Assembly: GCA_032622095.1 (NCBI GenBank)
Contig: CP136069.1
Location: 42,696,194-42,760,193 of the forward strand
Length of the DNA: 64,000 nucleotides
DNA from: Siphonodentalium dalli
Lineage: Eukaryota; Mollusca; Scaphopoda; Gadilida; Siphonodentaliidae
Direction of reading: 5' to 3'
Position 1 is the stretch's first letter. Each line of letters starts with the position of its first letter. Both the position numbers and the translations under genes were made by a program. Below the pieces are notes generated by a model. That model worked only from the letters and a program-made list of their open reading frames with translations, was not told the origin of the DNA and did not search any database. Below, piece by piece: positions 33,937-45,209 of the stretch.

Positions 33937-35254
33937 ATACTGCCATCGGAAGCTGCTTGTTGGAAATCAAATCAGATTTGCTATTGCTTGATGTTTTATG
34001 TTGGCCTAAAATGCTATTCACTATACAAACTGTGCCACGGTCCCTGTGATTTATAAGTATTTAGACATGCTGTGTCAAATTTCGCACATCAAGTATTGGC
34101 AGACTATAATTTCACATACGTCTGTTGGGAGCAATAATCTGTTGCCGAGGCAAAAATAAATTTATCGGCTATTTTTTAGCCAAAGGCAAATTTCAAAATC
34201 TCCCGTATGTTTTTTTTTGTGCAAAATTAATAAAATTTCTGCAGACATTGTCTAAGTGTCGCACACTTGCGTTGTGGAAGTCTGCAGATAGCCAAAATTC
34301 ATTGTTGAATACCAAACACTACTGAGATAATAGGAGTATTTTGATAATCAACTATTTTAAGCCTGCCCCAACAAAAGTCTGCCATGATAATTGACCAAGT
34401 AATGTGAAGATATATGTCCAGAGTATGCAACTATGCGAATCCTAAGCATTTTAGCCAATGAAATGTATCTGGCGCAGGAAATTTGATAACCTAAGCGCTA
34501 ATTAACAGGACTGACTGTCACGTGCAATAAGGACTATAGCTGTCAACAAACGAGACTGATGAAGACTGTGTACGGCACTTGTTTAAAAAACAATATAGCA
34601 ATTTCTACATGCCTTACATATATAATGGTACTGTTATAGTATGTTGAGGCTTGAGATGTGATGTTTGGTGTTCTCTCATCTAAACCTGTCTAATAATTCA
34701 TGAGGAAAACGTGACATATATACAATGCGCATCTTAAACAAGAAACTATTATCTAATGAGTTCCCAATTGATAAAAGGTTCTAGATTGTTATTCAAGTTG
34801 TTTTCTGTAGTTATTCCACACCCCTTTGTCGGTTTAGTTTAATCCACGACTGTGACTACCATTGATACTATAACTTCCTTAAAGATGAAAAGCCAGTTAT
34901 TATCTGTGCATCACCGAATTGGATCGGTGACGTTATGTATGCCATTGCTCTTGAAAACAACATAAACTCGAAGTAGTATACAACATTATGTATTCAATGG
35001 TTGGGATTTCATTTAATAAATATAGCTCACATCAATGGGCGTGGAATAAAAGTCATAAACTGGGGCTATCTACACGCAAACACATAGTTGATTATGTTTG
35101 CTACGCATGCAACACAATTTCTGACTATACTGAAATTATTTCATTTATTCCATTGTGTCCACCCGCCTCTTGGACTAAACAAAAAGTTAGAAAAATTCAT
35201 ACACACATCTAAGTGATTTGAATGCTCATAACGAAGGAGATTTCCTCTTTGCAG

Positions 35255-35372
35255 TGGTGACATGCAGGACACCTTTTACCAGAGGCCATGGTGTCGGATG
35301 GGACCATATTTAATAGGGATGGCCACTGGCTACATATTACATAAAACAGAATGTAAAGTGAGATTACCTAAG
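35255..35372 (+). CDS. NRF-6-like gene, exon 7
   Basis: Acceptor CTCTTTGCAG ends at 35254; donor GTAAAT begins at 35373. One base completes Gly, then 39 codons, phase 0. It reads GDMQDTFYQRPWCRMGPYL then IGMATGYILHKTECKVRLPK. The 'Y-kPW-RIGPYLIGM--GY' motif is a hallmark of the family (helix start with conserved R, P and G). The end (KVRLPK) matches the short cytosolic loop before the next helix. Confidence 0.93.
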
Positions 35373-35628
35373 GTAAATAGTAGCCTCATGTGACAACACA
35401 CCTGTTCATCACATTGCATCCATTTATTTGTTCAGTAACACCACCTCCGTGCTAGGTTTAGTGATCGCAGAGTAATTGTACCCAATCAATCCATTTGTTG
35501 TCTTGGTCCAAACCACTGCACATTACCACTACCCATAATTGCCTTACCAAGAAAAACGACATTTAAACCAGTCACTTGGTACTTATTCGGAGATATTCAC
35601 ATTTCTTAGACCACACAACGTTGATTGT
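35373..35628. other. Start of intron 7
   Basis: No feature seen between the exon 7 donor and R1 copy C. Confidence 0.4.
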
Positions 35629-36029
35629 TATCATTCATCCCATTTTCTTCTATTTTGATTGGCTGAGGGTGTGTCACATGGCGGGCCGCAAATAACTTAT
35701 TAACCTCGAGGGTTACATTCTGAAAGTTGTTGCCCGCTCAGCAATATCCAGTAAACATAGAACTGCGAAGTGCTCAATGTGGAGAAATGCCACAACAGCT
35801 CTCTAATTATTACTTAAAATACTCATTTTATAAACCAACCATTTCGTAACAACCGCGAGCTGTGGTGTTTGCTAAAATGCATAATTATTGTTTTAAATTT
35901 GCAATTAAAACACGTTGTGCATAAATGGTGTTATCAATGAGATAAATCCGTTATATTGTGTAATGTTCCTATTGGACCATTTTATACCAATACTGAATAA
36001 CGTTAAACAAATAGATAAAATATATATAT

Positions 36030-36486
36030 GGGACCCGCCATATCAAATTCAGTCGTAAGTCGGGATTTTTTTTACCCTGTGCCAATGCATTCTCTTATAT
36101 ATGCGAGTCGACCATATGTCGCCTCGCATATATAAGAGAATGCATTGGCCTAACAATTTTTTATCATTTTTTTAAAATAAATGTTTCTTACAATTTTTAG
36201 GACATAAACTAAAAAACATCCATTACCCTGCAGGGAGCCCCACACATATATAGAAGCATATAGAAGAGTGTCGTCTGCTCATGTTTGTCTGGGGCTCTGT
36301 ATGGGTGAAATTATAAAATTGTTAAAGAATACAAGAACAAATTATTAAAATTGTAAAAAATTGTTAGGCCAATGCATTCTCTTATATATGCGAGGCGACA
36401 TATGGTCGACTCGCATATATAAGAGAATGCATTGGCACAGGGTAAACAAATCCCGACTTACGACTGTATTTGATATGGCGGGTCAC
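36030..36486. mobile_element. MITE with nested hairpins, inserted in R1
   Basis: Outer inverted arms of about 120 bp: GGACCCGCCATATCAAATTC...AGTCGTAAGTCGGGATTT at left, inverse at right. Each arm itself contains a perfect palindrome, GCCAATGCATTCTCTTATAT-ATGCGAG...inverse (36080-36150, 36365-36438). R1 copies A and B lack it (TAAACCTTATTATGCAGTTG), so the borders are known within a few bases inside an AT stretch. Confidence 0.85.
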
Positions 36487-36972
36487 ATATATGCAGTTGG
36501 TATCTGCTGCAGACAATTGCATACACTCGGTACATACGCTACAAATATGTTTCTGTAGTAACCTCTAAAGTTCGAATAGCACTCTTTACTGTGTATCAAT
36601 TGAAATATCCTCTCGGCTATCCATTCCTCGGATTTCACAAGAATATTCTTATGTGGGTAACAGTCTGCTGTCGATTTCTTTTGCACGACCAAAACTTGTT
36701 AGTTTCACAATCATGTTAGCGTTCTTGAAATTAAACAATCGACACTCATTTAAAACGAAACTTAACATTTCGCCGCATGGCTACTCTACTTCGAAATTGC
36801 TTTATTCATCTCTCTGCGACCAGCAAAATGACTGAAATATAACAGCCCGATGATTAGATGTGTTAATTGATTCAACATTTGAATGTTTTATTTTCTTAAA
36901 AGCGAGGATTCCAACATAAAATGAACTATTAAAAGATTAAAGAATATACATTTGCCTTCCATTGAGCAGGTG

Positions 36973-38367
36973 GGGTAGGGTTCTCTATTCCGAAGGTTCA
37001 TTATTCCGAAGGTTTGCTATTCCGAAGGTTCATTATTCCGAAGGTTCCCTATTCCGAAGGTTCATTATTCCGAAGGTTCATTATTCCGAAGGTTCGCCAT
37101 TCTGGGCGTATTTAACCAGAAATGAATCAAAATTGGCACCCCACCACAAAAACCACACGAGGAATGAAAAATACGATTACGCTAGTATTCATATATAGTA
37201 CATTTATACATCCACTTCTAATTCCCAAATTGTCCTAGATATCGGTTATTAATAGCAAGAAAAGAGTATCAGTTTATCGTTCATTATGGAAAGTTAAAAA
37301 CACGATGACTGAAATAAACTACATGTAAGAGATATAGTTTTTCCGAACTGGCAATCTGTATTTGAAAAAAAAACATCAACATTCAAGGCCCACTTAATTT
37401 TCGAACCCCCAGATCACATATATAAAATATATGCCACTTGAAATATGAAGCTATCTAACACTGAATTATCAGCTTATCCGGTGTAATAAACTGTGAACAT
37501 GTTGTTTTTGTTGAGTTAACGCAGGGTTAACGACTTGTTTTTGTGATTAAGGTTCATCTGGTTTTGTTGCGCAAAGTAAAGTGTATTATTTTCAATGGAG
37601 GGGGGTAACTCTATATTTTAAAGATAATGTTATTCCCCTTCAATTGAAAATACATTAGGTTGAATTCTGTTGCATTCGGAGAGCCATGACATATAACGGG
37701 GGAATCTTTTTATGATTTCTATTTCTCTAGGGGCATCTTCTGATACAGACGTTTGGAATGGTGATGAACTATATATAGTGTTTTAATCATATTTTATGGC
37801 ATAGATTGTGTTTAAAACCTGATATCAAGGCACTATGAAAAATAGCCGATGACTCGAAAATTAAGTGGGCCTTACAATTCAATACAAATTCACAATTGCA
37901 GTTAGGTTCAACCCATACCCGTCTATTCAACGACATTCTGCTTCGCAGTATTCATTAAGAGTTATAGTCCCGCTGTTTTAATCCCGCCTTTAGCTGGCGT
38001 ATTGTTGCCTGTATAAGATTATTGAGATATAACGCCATACGCGATGACATTAAATCGCATGGAAAGAGCAATTGTGTGGGCTGCATGCCTGACGTGAATA
38101 GGTATTGGAAAATAACGTCATACGTAATGACATTAAATCTCATGGAAACCCGCTAAAAAATAAAAAAAAGTTATTTCCTTCATAAAAAGAGTCTTCGTGA
38201 TAAAGAACCCTCTCAATACTTGAATATAGAATTAACCTTTTAAAAAAAACACGGAATAGCGAACCTTCGGAATAGAGAACCTTCGGAATAGCGAACCTTC
38301 GGAGTAGTGAACCTTCGGAATAGTGAACCTTCGGAATAGCGAACCTTCGGAATAGAAACATGTTCCC
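36973..38367. mobile_element. Foldback (FB/MULE-like) element, 9-bp target duplication
   Basis: 1395 bp. Left terminus GGGTAGGGTTCTCTATTCCG followed by seven copies of a 16-bp unit (ATTCCGAAGGTTCATT); the right terminus has the same units inverted (AACCTTCGGAATAGCG) and ends CCC. GAGCAGGTG flanks both sides (36964-36972, 38368-38376), and R1 copies A/B show the unoccupied site. TIRs made of short tandem repeats plus 9-bp duplications are typical of Foldback/MULE elements. No transposase ORF in the middle. Confidence 0.85.
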
Positions 38368-38480
38368 GAGCAGGTGTGCACTCCTCTGTCGTGAGACATG
38401 GGGATTTGTCGCCACTCTCGACCTGGAATGCCAGACGGCCCTCGGGTGATATTCCATGTCTTGAGCGGTCCTTGGGACAA

Positions 38481-39832
38481 CAATACAAATAGCAGGAAAT
38501 AATATGAATGGTACGTGACACGTAGTGGAGCAACCACACATTATGTGCCTCAAATTTGCCTTTTTTTCGGCGACATAACGCTAAGAATAATTTATGTAAC
38601 ATCATGCGGTGGTCACGACGGAGACGACATGCCAAATTTACAAGACGTGTCGTGGATTGTAAAATCTTGTCTGGATTATCGTCATGACTTCTTCATTTTT
38701 CGTTTCATTAAGCTGACCAAACAAATTGGTCTAAATGAAATTAATAGGCTTAATTCACATGTGAATTCTTCGTAAGTTGTGAAGTAGTTACTTTCATTTT
38801 TATCGCGATGCTTCATTTCCAATTCCGCGTTTTTTGAAATCTCCACATGGTTGCTAACAGTAAGTCACGAGACAATTTCTCCAAAATCTATACCCGCGAT
38901 CTTGAAAAATCGCTGATGGATATAGAAAAAAATATATGACGTCATTCACCTGCCTTAGTTATAAGCACCCTTGGTTGTTGCGATGAAGTATGATTGAATT
39001 GCACATTAACTTAATTCGGTATTCAGAAAATTATTCAGACAATTCATTTTAATTAAAGCAGGTCTTTTAAAATGAATCGAAGAACGTCAGTATGATGACA
39101 TAACGGACATGACATTGCAAAAAGCGCACCATTGTTCGTTATGCTATGGAGTTTGATGCACTATCCCTTGACCACTGATGCAATGCAATGCCAATGGCCT
39201 GCCAAAAAAACTTGCATTTATTAATATAGATTATGCATAATTATCCAATGTCAAATTGGCGTGATATGAAATTCGCTGATTACTTTGGATGGCTCGGTTT
39301 ATTTCTATTCAAAATATGGAGTTTTATGTACATGGAGCGGAACCCAATTTGTAGAGGAAGTGAGGTGGACTTTACGATGACCTTCAGCCAAGTCCAACTA
39401 GTTCATCGACTCTGGAAGATTATCGTGGCTATTTCATAATTTTTCATTCCGTGTGAATTAGAATGGGGATAATAGTGCTGTTGTTTGGGATATTTATCGG
39501 TGGGGATTCCGATGAAAAATATCCATTATACCAGCTTCTCTCATATTTTCCCTCATAAAATCCACCAATATTACTCTACCAATAGGCCATAGACAATGCT
39601 TTGTATATTTATCCCCTAAATTCACACATCTCAGCTGAACATTGTAATATTCTAGCCATATTTTTCGGTTGCATTTAGAGGAAGAAAATTGGGGGAAAAA
39701 TTTACAAAGATATTTTCTAGTGACAGAAGTGTCTGTTGACAGTAACTGTTCTCTCTCTCTCTCACTTAAAATTATTATTTTATTCCCCTGAATCATTACA
39801 GAAACTTTAAAATAATATTTTCTATGTTAAAC
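38481..39832. other. Unassigned intron 7 sequence
   Basis: (TC)n at 39750-39763. No element border or exon motif seen. Isolated ORFs (38515-38775, 39233-39439) show no family features and are flanked by no splice logic I trust. Confidence 0.4.
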
Positions 39833-40331
39833 GTACGGTTGGCCTTGGCGGTGGGTATCCTGTGAAAATATTTCCACCCGTCAAAAAGCACCACAAACAG
39901 AAATAACATCAAAATGTAGACAGACTTTGTCCGTATACAAATAAGAAATATCGCATAAACAGAATGTTATTGTGTTATGTTTGACCATTGTTATGTAAAC
40001 AAAAGCATAAAAAGTAACTTTTCTGGTGTTTGTTTATATTATGATGGTAAACATAAAGAGCGTTCTTTGTTGGTGAATTCCTGATATGGAACTAGTAAAG
40101 AGCGTTTATGCCATTTGTGTGTGATTAGCCAGTAGCATTGTGCTGTCTCCTGTAACACAACCAGGCTCTTGCTTAGGTAAAATATAGTAGGGCTTTATGA
40201 TAACATGCTGTTTACGCGATGGTCATGGTATATGTGAACGAAACTGTATGCGTTTTAATGTTTTTCTGTTTACGGTGATTTGAACAAATATGAATATTTT
40301 CGACAACTAAGGCCTCACGTGCCTTTAATAT
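39833..40331 (+). repeat. R2 repeat, copy 4
   Basis: Same orientation as copy 1: 'GGTAAACATAAAGAGCGTTC', 'GTGTGTGATTAGCCAGTAGC', ending GTGCCTTTAATATG. Diverged and shorter. Confidence 0.75.
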
Positions 40332-41216
40332 GATTTTGGGTATCATTGATGCACATTTTATTTAACGTGATGTGAAACACTTCGGTAGGGTGATCCAATA
40401 GAAATGGAGAATAATCTTGCTCAAAGTTGTTCTTTTTACGAATATAAATCCAAATTGCCAAAACACACCGTCATTGATATTAATTAAATGCACTGACTCT
40501 GGATGGCGAAATACTGTGTGTGTGTTTGTCGGCCATTGTTGCATCCTGAATACAGATGTAAATATTTACAATTGAGCGTAGTTTTGACGTTGTTTTCTAT
40601 TGAGTTGTAAACTTGTATTGTCGATTTCTTTGAAATTTTCTGTGATGTTAGTAGAATGCTACATTCTCCATGTTGGCATAACGCCTGAATACTAACGTAT
40701 CAGTTTCACGAACTCGAACAAGTCCATAATATGTCTTTAATACCCATCTGTAACCAATTTATGGGGGCATATTGGCACATATATTTAGTACCATGGGAGT
40801 TAACCTATGCGTATGCAATTATAATGTCCATCTGACTTTTTATAGTGGAATGGAACATATATTTACCACTAAGCGAACATCTGCACCTGCAATTATGAGC
40901 TAAAAAGCAGACTATTTTAGTTATATCCCCCTTTTTCGACTTATAAATATTTTGCAACTTGCAGAACTGTGTCGAGCTTGTACTCCTTGTTTGTTTTTTT
41001 CCGAAAAACAAATATGTTAACATCGTTACCCTTAGTTTACCTCAATTGCACTGCAGGGGTATTGTGCCACCTCTAGTTTGAACTTGGGTGTCATTGATGC
41101 ATTAATTCACCAAGCAATTTTCTTAATACAGTACAACATAATTCATCCCCTCTCCTTGACGTGGCCTGGCGGCTAAACATGTTATTGAACCCAAACTAAA
41201 CATAATTTATCCACAG
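40332..41216. other. Unassigned intron sequence upstream of exon 8
   Basis: No repeat or coding motif recognised. Confidence 0.4.
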
Positions 41217-41406
41217 ATAGCGATTGTAATTGGTTGGTGCCTAGCTGCCGCCATTGCCCTGGCAGTGCTGTATGGTCTCGCAGGACAAGCTCAGGGGAAA
41301 TACGTCATTGGTATGGATGCCCGTGCCTTCTACACAGGAGTCAGTCGGACAGCATGGGGGATGGCTGTGAGCTGGGTTGTATTTGCATGTGTCACTGGAA
41401 ATGGAG
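41217..41406 (+). CDS. NRF-6-like gene, exon 8
   Basis: Acceptor TTATCCACAG ends at 41216; donor GTTTGT begins at 41407. Phase 0 start, 63 codons, one base. It encodes two helices: IAIVIGWCLAAAIALAVLYG and, after a loop with GMDARAFYTGVSRTAWGM, AVSWVVFACVTGNGG. The pattern 'GW--A----YG.....ALYR-AW-L-VAWVIFACVTGYGG' is standard for NRF-6 proteins. Found in the frame expected from exon 7. Confidence 0.93.
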
Positions 41407-42244
41407 GTTTGTTAACTGCTCAGCTGATTTATTGATGTCTATTGCCATATGTGATAAATATAGAGTGCCCAAAAAATATCAAAGGACCGTAGTGGTAAAA
41501 ATACTAACTCTCCATCATAAACTTAGGACATTACCCTGATCAACCCTTTCAGGTAACATCATGGTAGAATGCCGGACATAATTAGTGGTGAATTTGTTGG
41601 TTTATTGATGATGATGATGCTGATGATGATTGTTTATTTGTATAATATTTACAAGCTTATGACAATGGTGATAATAAACAAACAAAAATGATATTATACA
41701 GGAGCGACATGGCCCAGATGGGCCGTCTTCCTGTCGCCCCTACAATTACAAACATGAAGTGGCAACTAATGAAGTGAAATGATAATGAAAAGGATAGAAT
41801 GTAGTTCATAATAGACAAATAAAGTATCCAAACCACTTATGGAATGCATCTACATGTATATGTGTTAATACATATGTATTGATGAATTTATCAGATCATG
41901 TTGTCACAGTTAACTGGACATAAAGTACAAAAACAATATTCTATTTGAGATATCGCAAGAATTACAGGCTTTTTGAATGCATCCAATCGGATTTCATTAC
42001 CTCCTGTTTTCATTATTGTCCGATAGTCCACTGTGAATAGCTTACAAAACTAACGGTGAGTTACGTACCATCTCCAAATTTGGGCTTAGGTTATCCAGGA
42101 CACCGAAATCTTATCATAAATGTGAACTTATATTTGTTGTGATATTTTCGCTGACTCTTATGATCATGTTTCATTATCTCCACCTGATATGGTATATATA
42201 TGCTATGGTAGAATCATACCAACCATTGCTAAAATGCTATCAAC
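41407..42244. other. Intron 8, first part
   Basis: (GAT)n at 41608-41632. No further feature. The left border of the hAT-like element that starts near 42200 could not be placed. Confidence 0.4.
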
Positions 42245-43281
42245 ATGTCTACAAAAACAATCTGGCAGCATTTTGATTTGCAGAAAGACACGTCGTGTAC
42301 TATGAAAGCGAAGTGCAAACTTTGCCCAACTACAATCTCCGGTTCCAAAAAAGTTACCTCCAATTTTGTGACACATTTGAAGGTAAGTTTCCATTTCTAT
42401 GTATTAGTATTGTTTAATTCCATTGACATATTACTTCAGTCATATGGTGGTATTGGTATATGTATTGTGTCTTGTCCCTTCTAATTAGCAAATGAATGAC
42501 AATGTGGGGAGAAATAGCTGCTTCACTAATCCCCAATTAGCAGTGTCTAGTGGATGCATTGTGTCACCAGTAAGCTGTTGGCCACAAAGGCTAATTATGT
42601 TTATGACTCTAATTAACAATTAGAGTGTTGATTATATCATTGTCCTTTACAATGGCCTGACTTTGTGTCTGACTTACTGGGACGGTCTTATTCCCTTAAT
42701 AATTAGATGATGGATACATGTACTAGTATGTGTTACTAAAATACTCTTATTATTTTCATTTTATAGCGAAAGCATCAAGATGTCTATGAATCCACAGTCA
42801 CACAAGCACCATCAGCAAGTTACCAACAGCCTAGAAAAGATAGTTAGCAAAGTTCACAAATCTCTGATAGCATCCCAATTTCTAGAAGATCAACCTAGGC
42901 TACGAAGTTGCCAATGCAACACGCTGGAATTGCCAGCTATAAATCATGATCGCTCAGTTCTACGAACACCTATCCTGGACCTAATACATTGGCTGCTCTG
43001 TACCAAGTGTGCTTCATTATTGTGCTTCTTCGTGTATTTTATCTTGCATTAAATTTATGTTTTGTTATCAAATAAAGTTCATATAAATAAAAAGTGTTCC
43101 TACTTCAATTCTGTACTGAAATGTAATTGTAATTGTAATTGAATTACATTTCAAAGTAATTGTAATTAATTACATTGTGAATTAGATGTAATGGGAATTG
43201 TAATTGTAATTGAAAAATGTTGAAGTAATTGTAATTGTAATTAATTACATTCACAAGTAATTGCCCCAAGCCTGCTGACTT
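42200..43281 (+). mobile_element. Non-autonomous hAT-like element
   Basis: Contains the BED-finger exons and ends with a block of GTAATTGTAATT / AATTACA repeats (43115-43262) and TTGCCCCAAGCCTGCTG, whose inverse starts CAG-CAGGCTTGGGGC, hAT-terminus-like. A similar terminal block lies at 1889-2073. The left TIR and 8-bp duplication were not found. Confidence 0.5.
42245..42847 (+). CDS. BED zinc-finger ORF of a hAT-like remnant, two exons
   Basis: Exon 42245-42382 starts ATG and reads MSTKTIWQHFDLQKDTSC... KCKLCPTTISGSKK...NFVTHLK; donor GTAAGT at 42383. Acceptor TTTTATAG ends at 42766; exon 2 (42767-42847) reads RKHQDVYESTVTQAPSASYQ then QPRKDS and stops (TAG). Joined, the zinc ligands are C-x2-C...H-x4-H (HLK|RKH), i.e. 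a complete BED finger whose last His is supplied by exon 2. BED fingers at the N-terminus are typical of hAT transposases; the catalytic RNase-H-like and dimerisation domains are absent, so this is either a deletion derivative or a short spliced product. AATAAA at 43070 may serve as poly(A) signal. Confidence 0.65.
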
Positions 43282-43544
43282 CTAAATGAATTGGGTTACG
43301 GTCAGCCAAACTTGTATACTAACTTTAACATTACTCAATGGTCTTGACAGCAGAGCGACGAGGTTGAACATAGGCTCCACAATATTACACCATGTTGCCA
43401 TCAATCAACCACAATAACATACCAGTATAAGTTCTGCATACAGTCGTGATCATTCATAGAAATATGACTGTTGTTCCAGAAGCACATAATCTCTCCAAAT
43501 GAAAGGTCACGAAAAAGCAGTCCGGAGTAACGGGACATGTCACC

Positions 43545-43910
43545 CTCCCCACCCTGGATATCTCCCCCATGTATGACTAAACAAAATTTCACTCATTTGA
43601 TATCGTTTGACCCTGAAATGGCCAGAAAAGTGTTATTTGAGATTTAATTAATTAATTTGTTTTTTTTAGATTTAAATAATTTTTTTTTAAAGTGTTAATT
43701 TTTTTTTTCTTTCGAACATTAGATATCCATGCCAGGATATCTCCCCCGCCACACAGAACCGGCGAGAAATTAACTTCTGAGAAGAGTTGTTTGAGTCAGG
43801 GTTTGGGGAGGGGAAGATGTTCAGACCAGGATACCCCCCACTAAGCACCGACATGACAAATTATAAACAAAATTTAGTCATACATGGGGGAGATGTCCAG
43901 GGTGGGGGAT
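43545..43910. mobile_element. TIR element upstream of exon 9
   Basis: CCCCACCCTGGATATCTCCC...ATGTATGACTAAACAAAATTT at left and its inverse (ATTTAGTCATACATGGGGGA...TCCAGGGTGGGG) at right, arms about 45 bp, total about 365 bp. T-rich and A-rich middle. It ends about 105 bp before exon 9. Confidence 0.7.
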
Positions 43911-44016
43911 TTTCCTAGGGTATCTCTCCCCTCTCCTCCTCCACCATAATGTTTCTTACTGGGGTCGGAACACCTTCTATTGTAGACATCCACTATTTAT
44001 TTTTTTATAATTACAG

Positions 44017-44159
44017 GTTATGTAAATACATTTCTATCATGGGAAGGGTTCATTCCTCTCAGCAAGATGACGTACATGGCATACCTCCTCCATCCACTTG
44101 TTCTTGGTTATTTCTTCTTCACAAGAAGAACACTTTTCAGCTTAACGGATATTGAAATG
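44017..44159 (+). CDS. NRF-6-like gene, exon 9 (last visible)
   Basis: Acceptor ATAATTACAG ends at 44016; donor GTGAGT begins at 44160. Two bases complete Gly, then 47 codons, phase 0. It reads YVNTFLSWEGFIPLSKMTYM followed by AYLLHPLVLGYFFFTRR and TLFSLTDIEM. The block 'G-VN-FLSW--FIPLSRLTY-AYL-HP' is strongly conserved. The family normally ends with one more helix carrying an E-x-P and LEK motif; this is not visible in the following 19.8 kb, so the final exon is probably beyond the window. Confidence 0.94.
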
Positions 44160-45209
44160 GTGAGTATGTAATGACCGATCAGTTAGCATCACGTCCAACT
44201 GGTCATTAAGTTATACCTCTAAAAGACACCATATTGTTTTAGATAGTTCATTTTCAATTCATTCATTATATTTTTAAAAGGAGGGGGTACACTGTTTTGC
44301 ATCTGACTGTTTGCCCGATGTTTGCTCAGGTCATAACTTGAACAGTAGCTCTCGGATCTCAATGAAGTTGAGTTGGTATGGATGATCGCTACTGTGAGGA
44401 CATTCAATGGAGTGTTCAATCAGGTTTCGATCAGGTTTTCCGTTCTAGAGTTTTTCATCTTGGTTTATTTGGAAATGTTGTTTTTTTTGTCACTCGGAGC
44501 AGATATCTCCACCAACGGTTGTCGGATCTTAATGAAATTTGGTGTGGATGCTCACTGCTATGAGGATAATCAATGAACATTTCAATCATTTTGTTCAGGT
44601 TTTCAGTTCCAGAGTTACTCCTATTTTTTAAACTGGAAATGTTGACTTCAGAATATCTCCACCACCGGTTGTCGAATCTCTAAATTTTTCATGGATGTTC
44701 ACCACTACTACAACATGCAATAGATTGTTCAATCGATTTGCTCAGGTTATTCATTTTTGTTTCTCTGATAACGCTGATTTATGGATCCGTCTGCCTGAGT
44801 ATCTCAGCTAGTCATAGGTTATAGGTATGCACAAATGTGGGTATGCACTGGACGACAGTCCATCTCTTGTCCCAGATAGTTTCAATGTTCTGGAGGGACA
44901 GCAGTAATAATTGTGTTAATTTTTCAATAACAAAAGGACATTCTGTGGTATATATATATTGTATATACAGGTCTTGTATATAGATGATATCTACACTTTT
45001 TGGTTGGATATGGGATTTATCTCATGAGTGATGACAAAAAATGAAATTATTTTGTTTTGACATCGCGAATGAGAGATTGAGTGCTAATGGCATAGTATTT
45101 AACAAAACATTTTTATTGATCACAGATTACAATTTTTTTCTTCAACTCCAGTTCAATGTGGCGAAGCGATGTGAATAGCGTGGATGGATACGAGTGAGAT
45201 TAATATTAC
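44160..45209. other. Start of last visible intron, with degenerate repeats
   Basis: 44280-44790 has four diverged units of about 130 bp ('CGGATCTCAATGAA-TTTGGT-TGGATG-TCACTACTATGAGGA', 'CAATCG-TTTG-TCAGGTTTTC'), as at 18895-19080. Rest unassigned. Confidence 0.55.

Larger units (their letters stand above)
28543..35254. other. Intron 6 (6712 bp), repeat-rich
   Basis: Contains a G10/C8 homopolymer pair near 28719-28801, a direct duplication of ~300 bp (28980-29590 against 29636-29940), a palindrome (30365-30508), three Helitron-like elements (30700-32455), a remnant of the 221-bp repeat (about 32640-32690) and a TIR element (33043-33936). From 33942 to 35254 I see no feature. A short missing exon of the gene may lie here. 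Confidence 0.6.
35629..38480. repeat. R1 repeat, copy C (carries two insertions)
   Basis: R1 pieces: 35629-36029, 36487-36972 and 38368-38480. More diverged than copies A and B (e.g. TTTTGATTGGCTGAGGGTGT). The CG-rich hairpin at its end has lost half of its right arm. Confidence 0.8.
449..44159 (+). other. NRF-6-like acyltransferase-3 gene, nine internal exons (partial gene model)
   Basis: Multi-pass membrane protein of the NRF-6/NDG-4 family (acyltransferase-3 fold, Pfam PF01757), assembled by eye from nine exons. Family members include C. elegans nrf-6 and ndg-4 (fluoxetine response, yolk/lipid transport) and Drosophila drop-dead; the acyl substrate is unknown. Seen: all exons have AG/GT borders, the phases join without a break (phases between consecutive exons 1,2,2,0,2,2,0,1), and family motifs occur in the usual order: HGxR and W-V-I-L in exon 1, SVDSFF in exon 2, SGLL and HRY in exon 3, LLYINN in exon 4, WYLANDMQF in exon 5, RPW-R-GPYLIG in exon 7, FACVTGNGG in exon 8 and PLS-MTY-AYLLHP in exon 9. 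About 383 residues are covered. The N-terminal NRF domain and start lie upstream and the final exon downstream. Introns are 1991, 9072, 9206, 6239, 886, 6712, 5844 and 2610 bp. Confidence 0.9.

Noticed and set aside
36962-38635. ORFs with SEGSLFRRF / IPKVHY repeats
   Set aside because: Translation of the 16-bp foldback terminal repeats, in all frames and both orientations.
38515-38775. 86-codon ORF as a separate small gene
   Set aside because: No start context, domain or neighbours; sits at the edge of an R1 copy.
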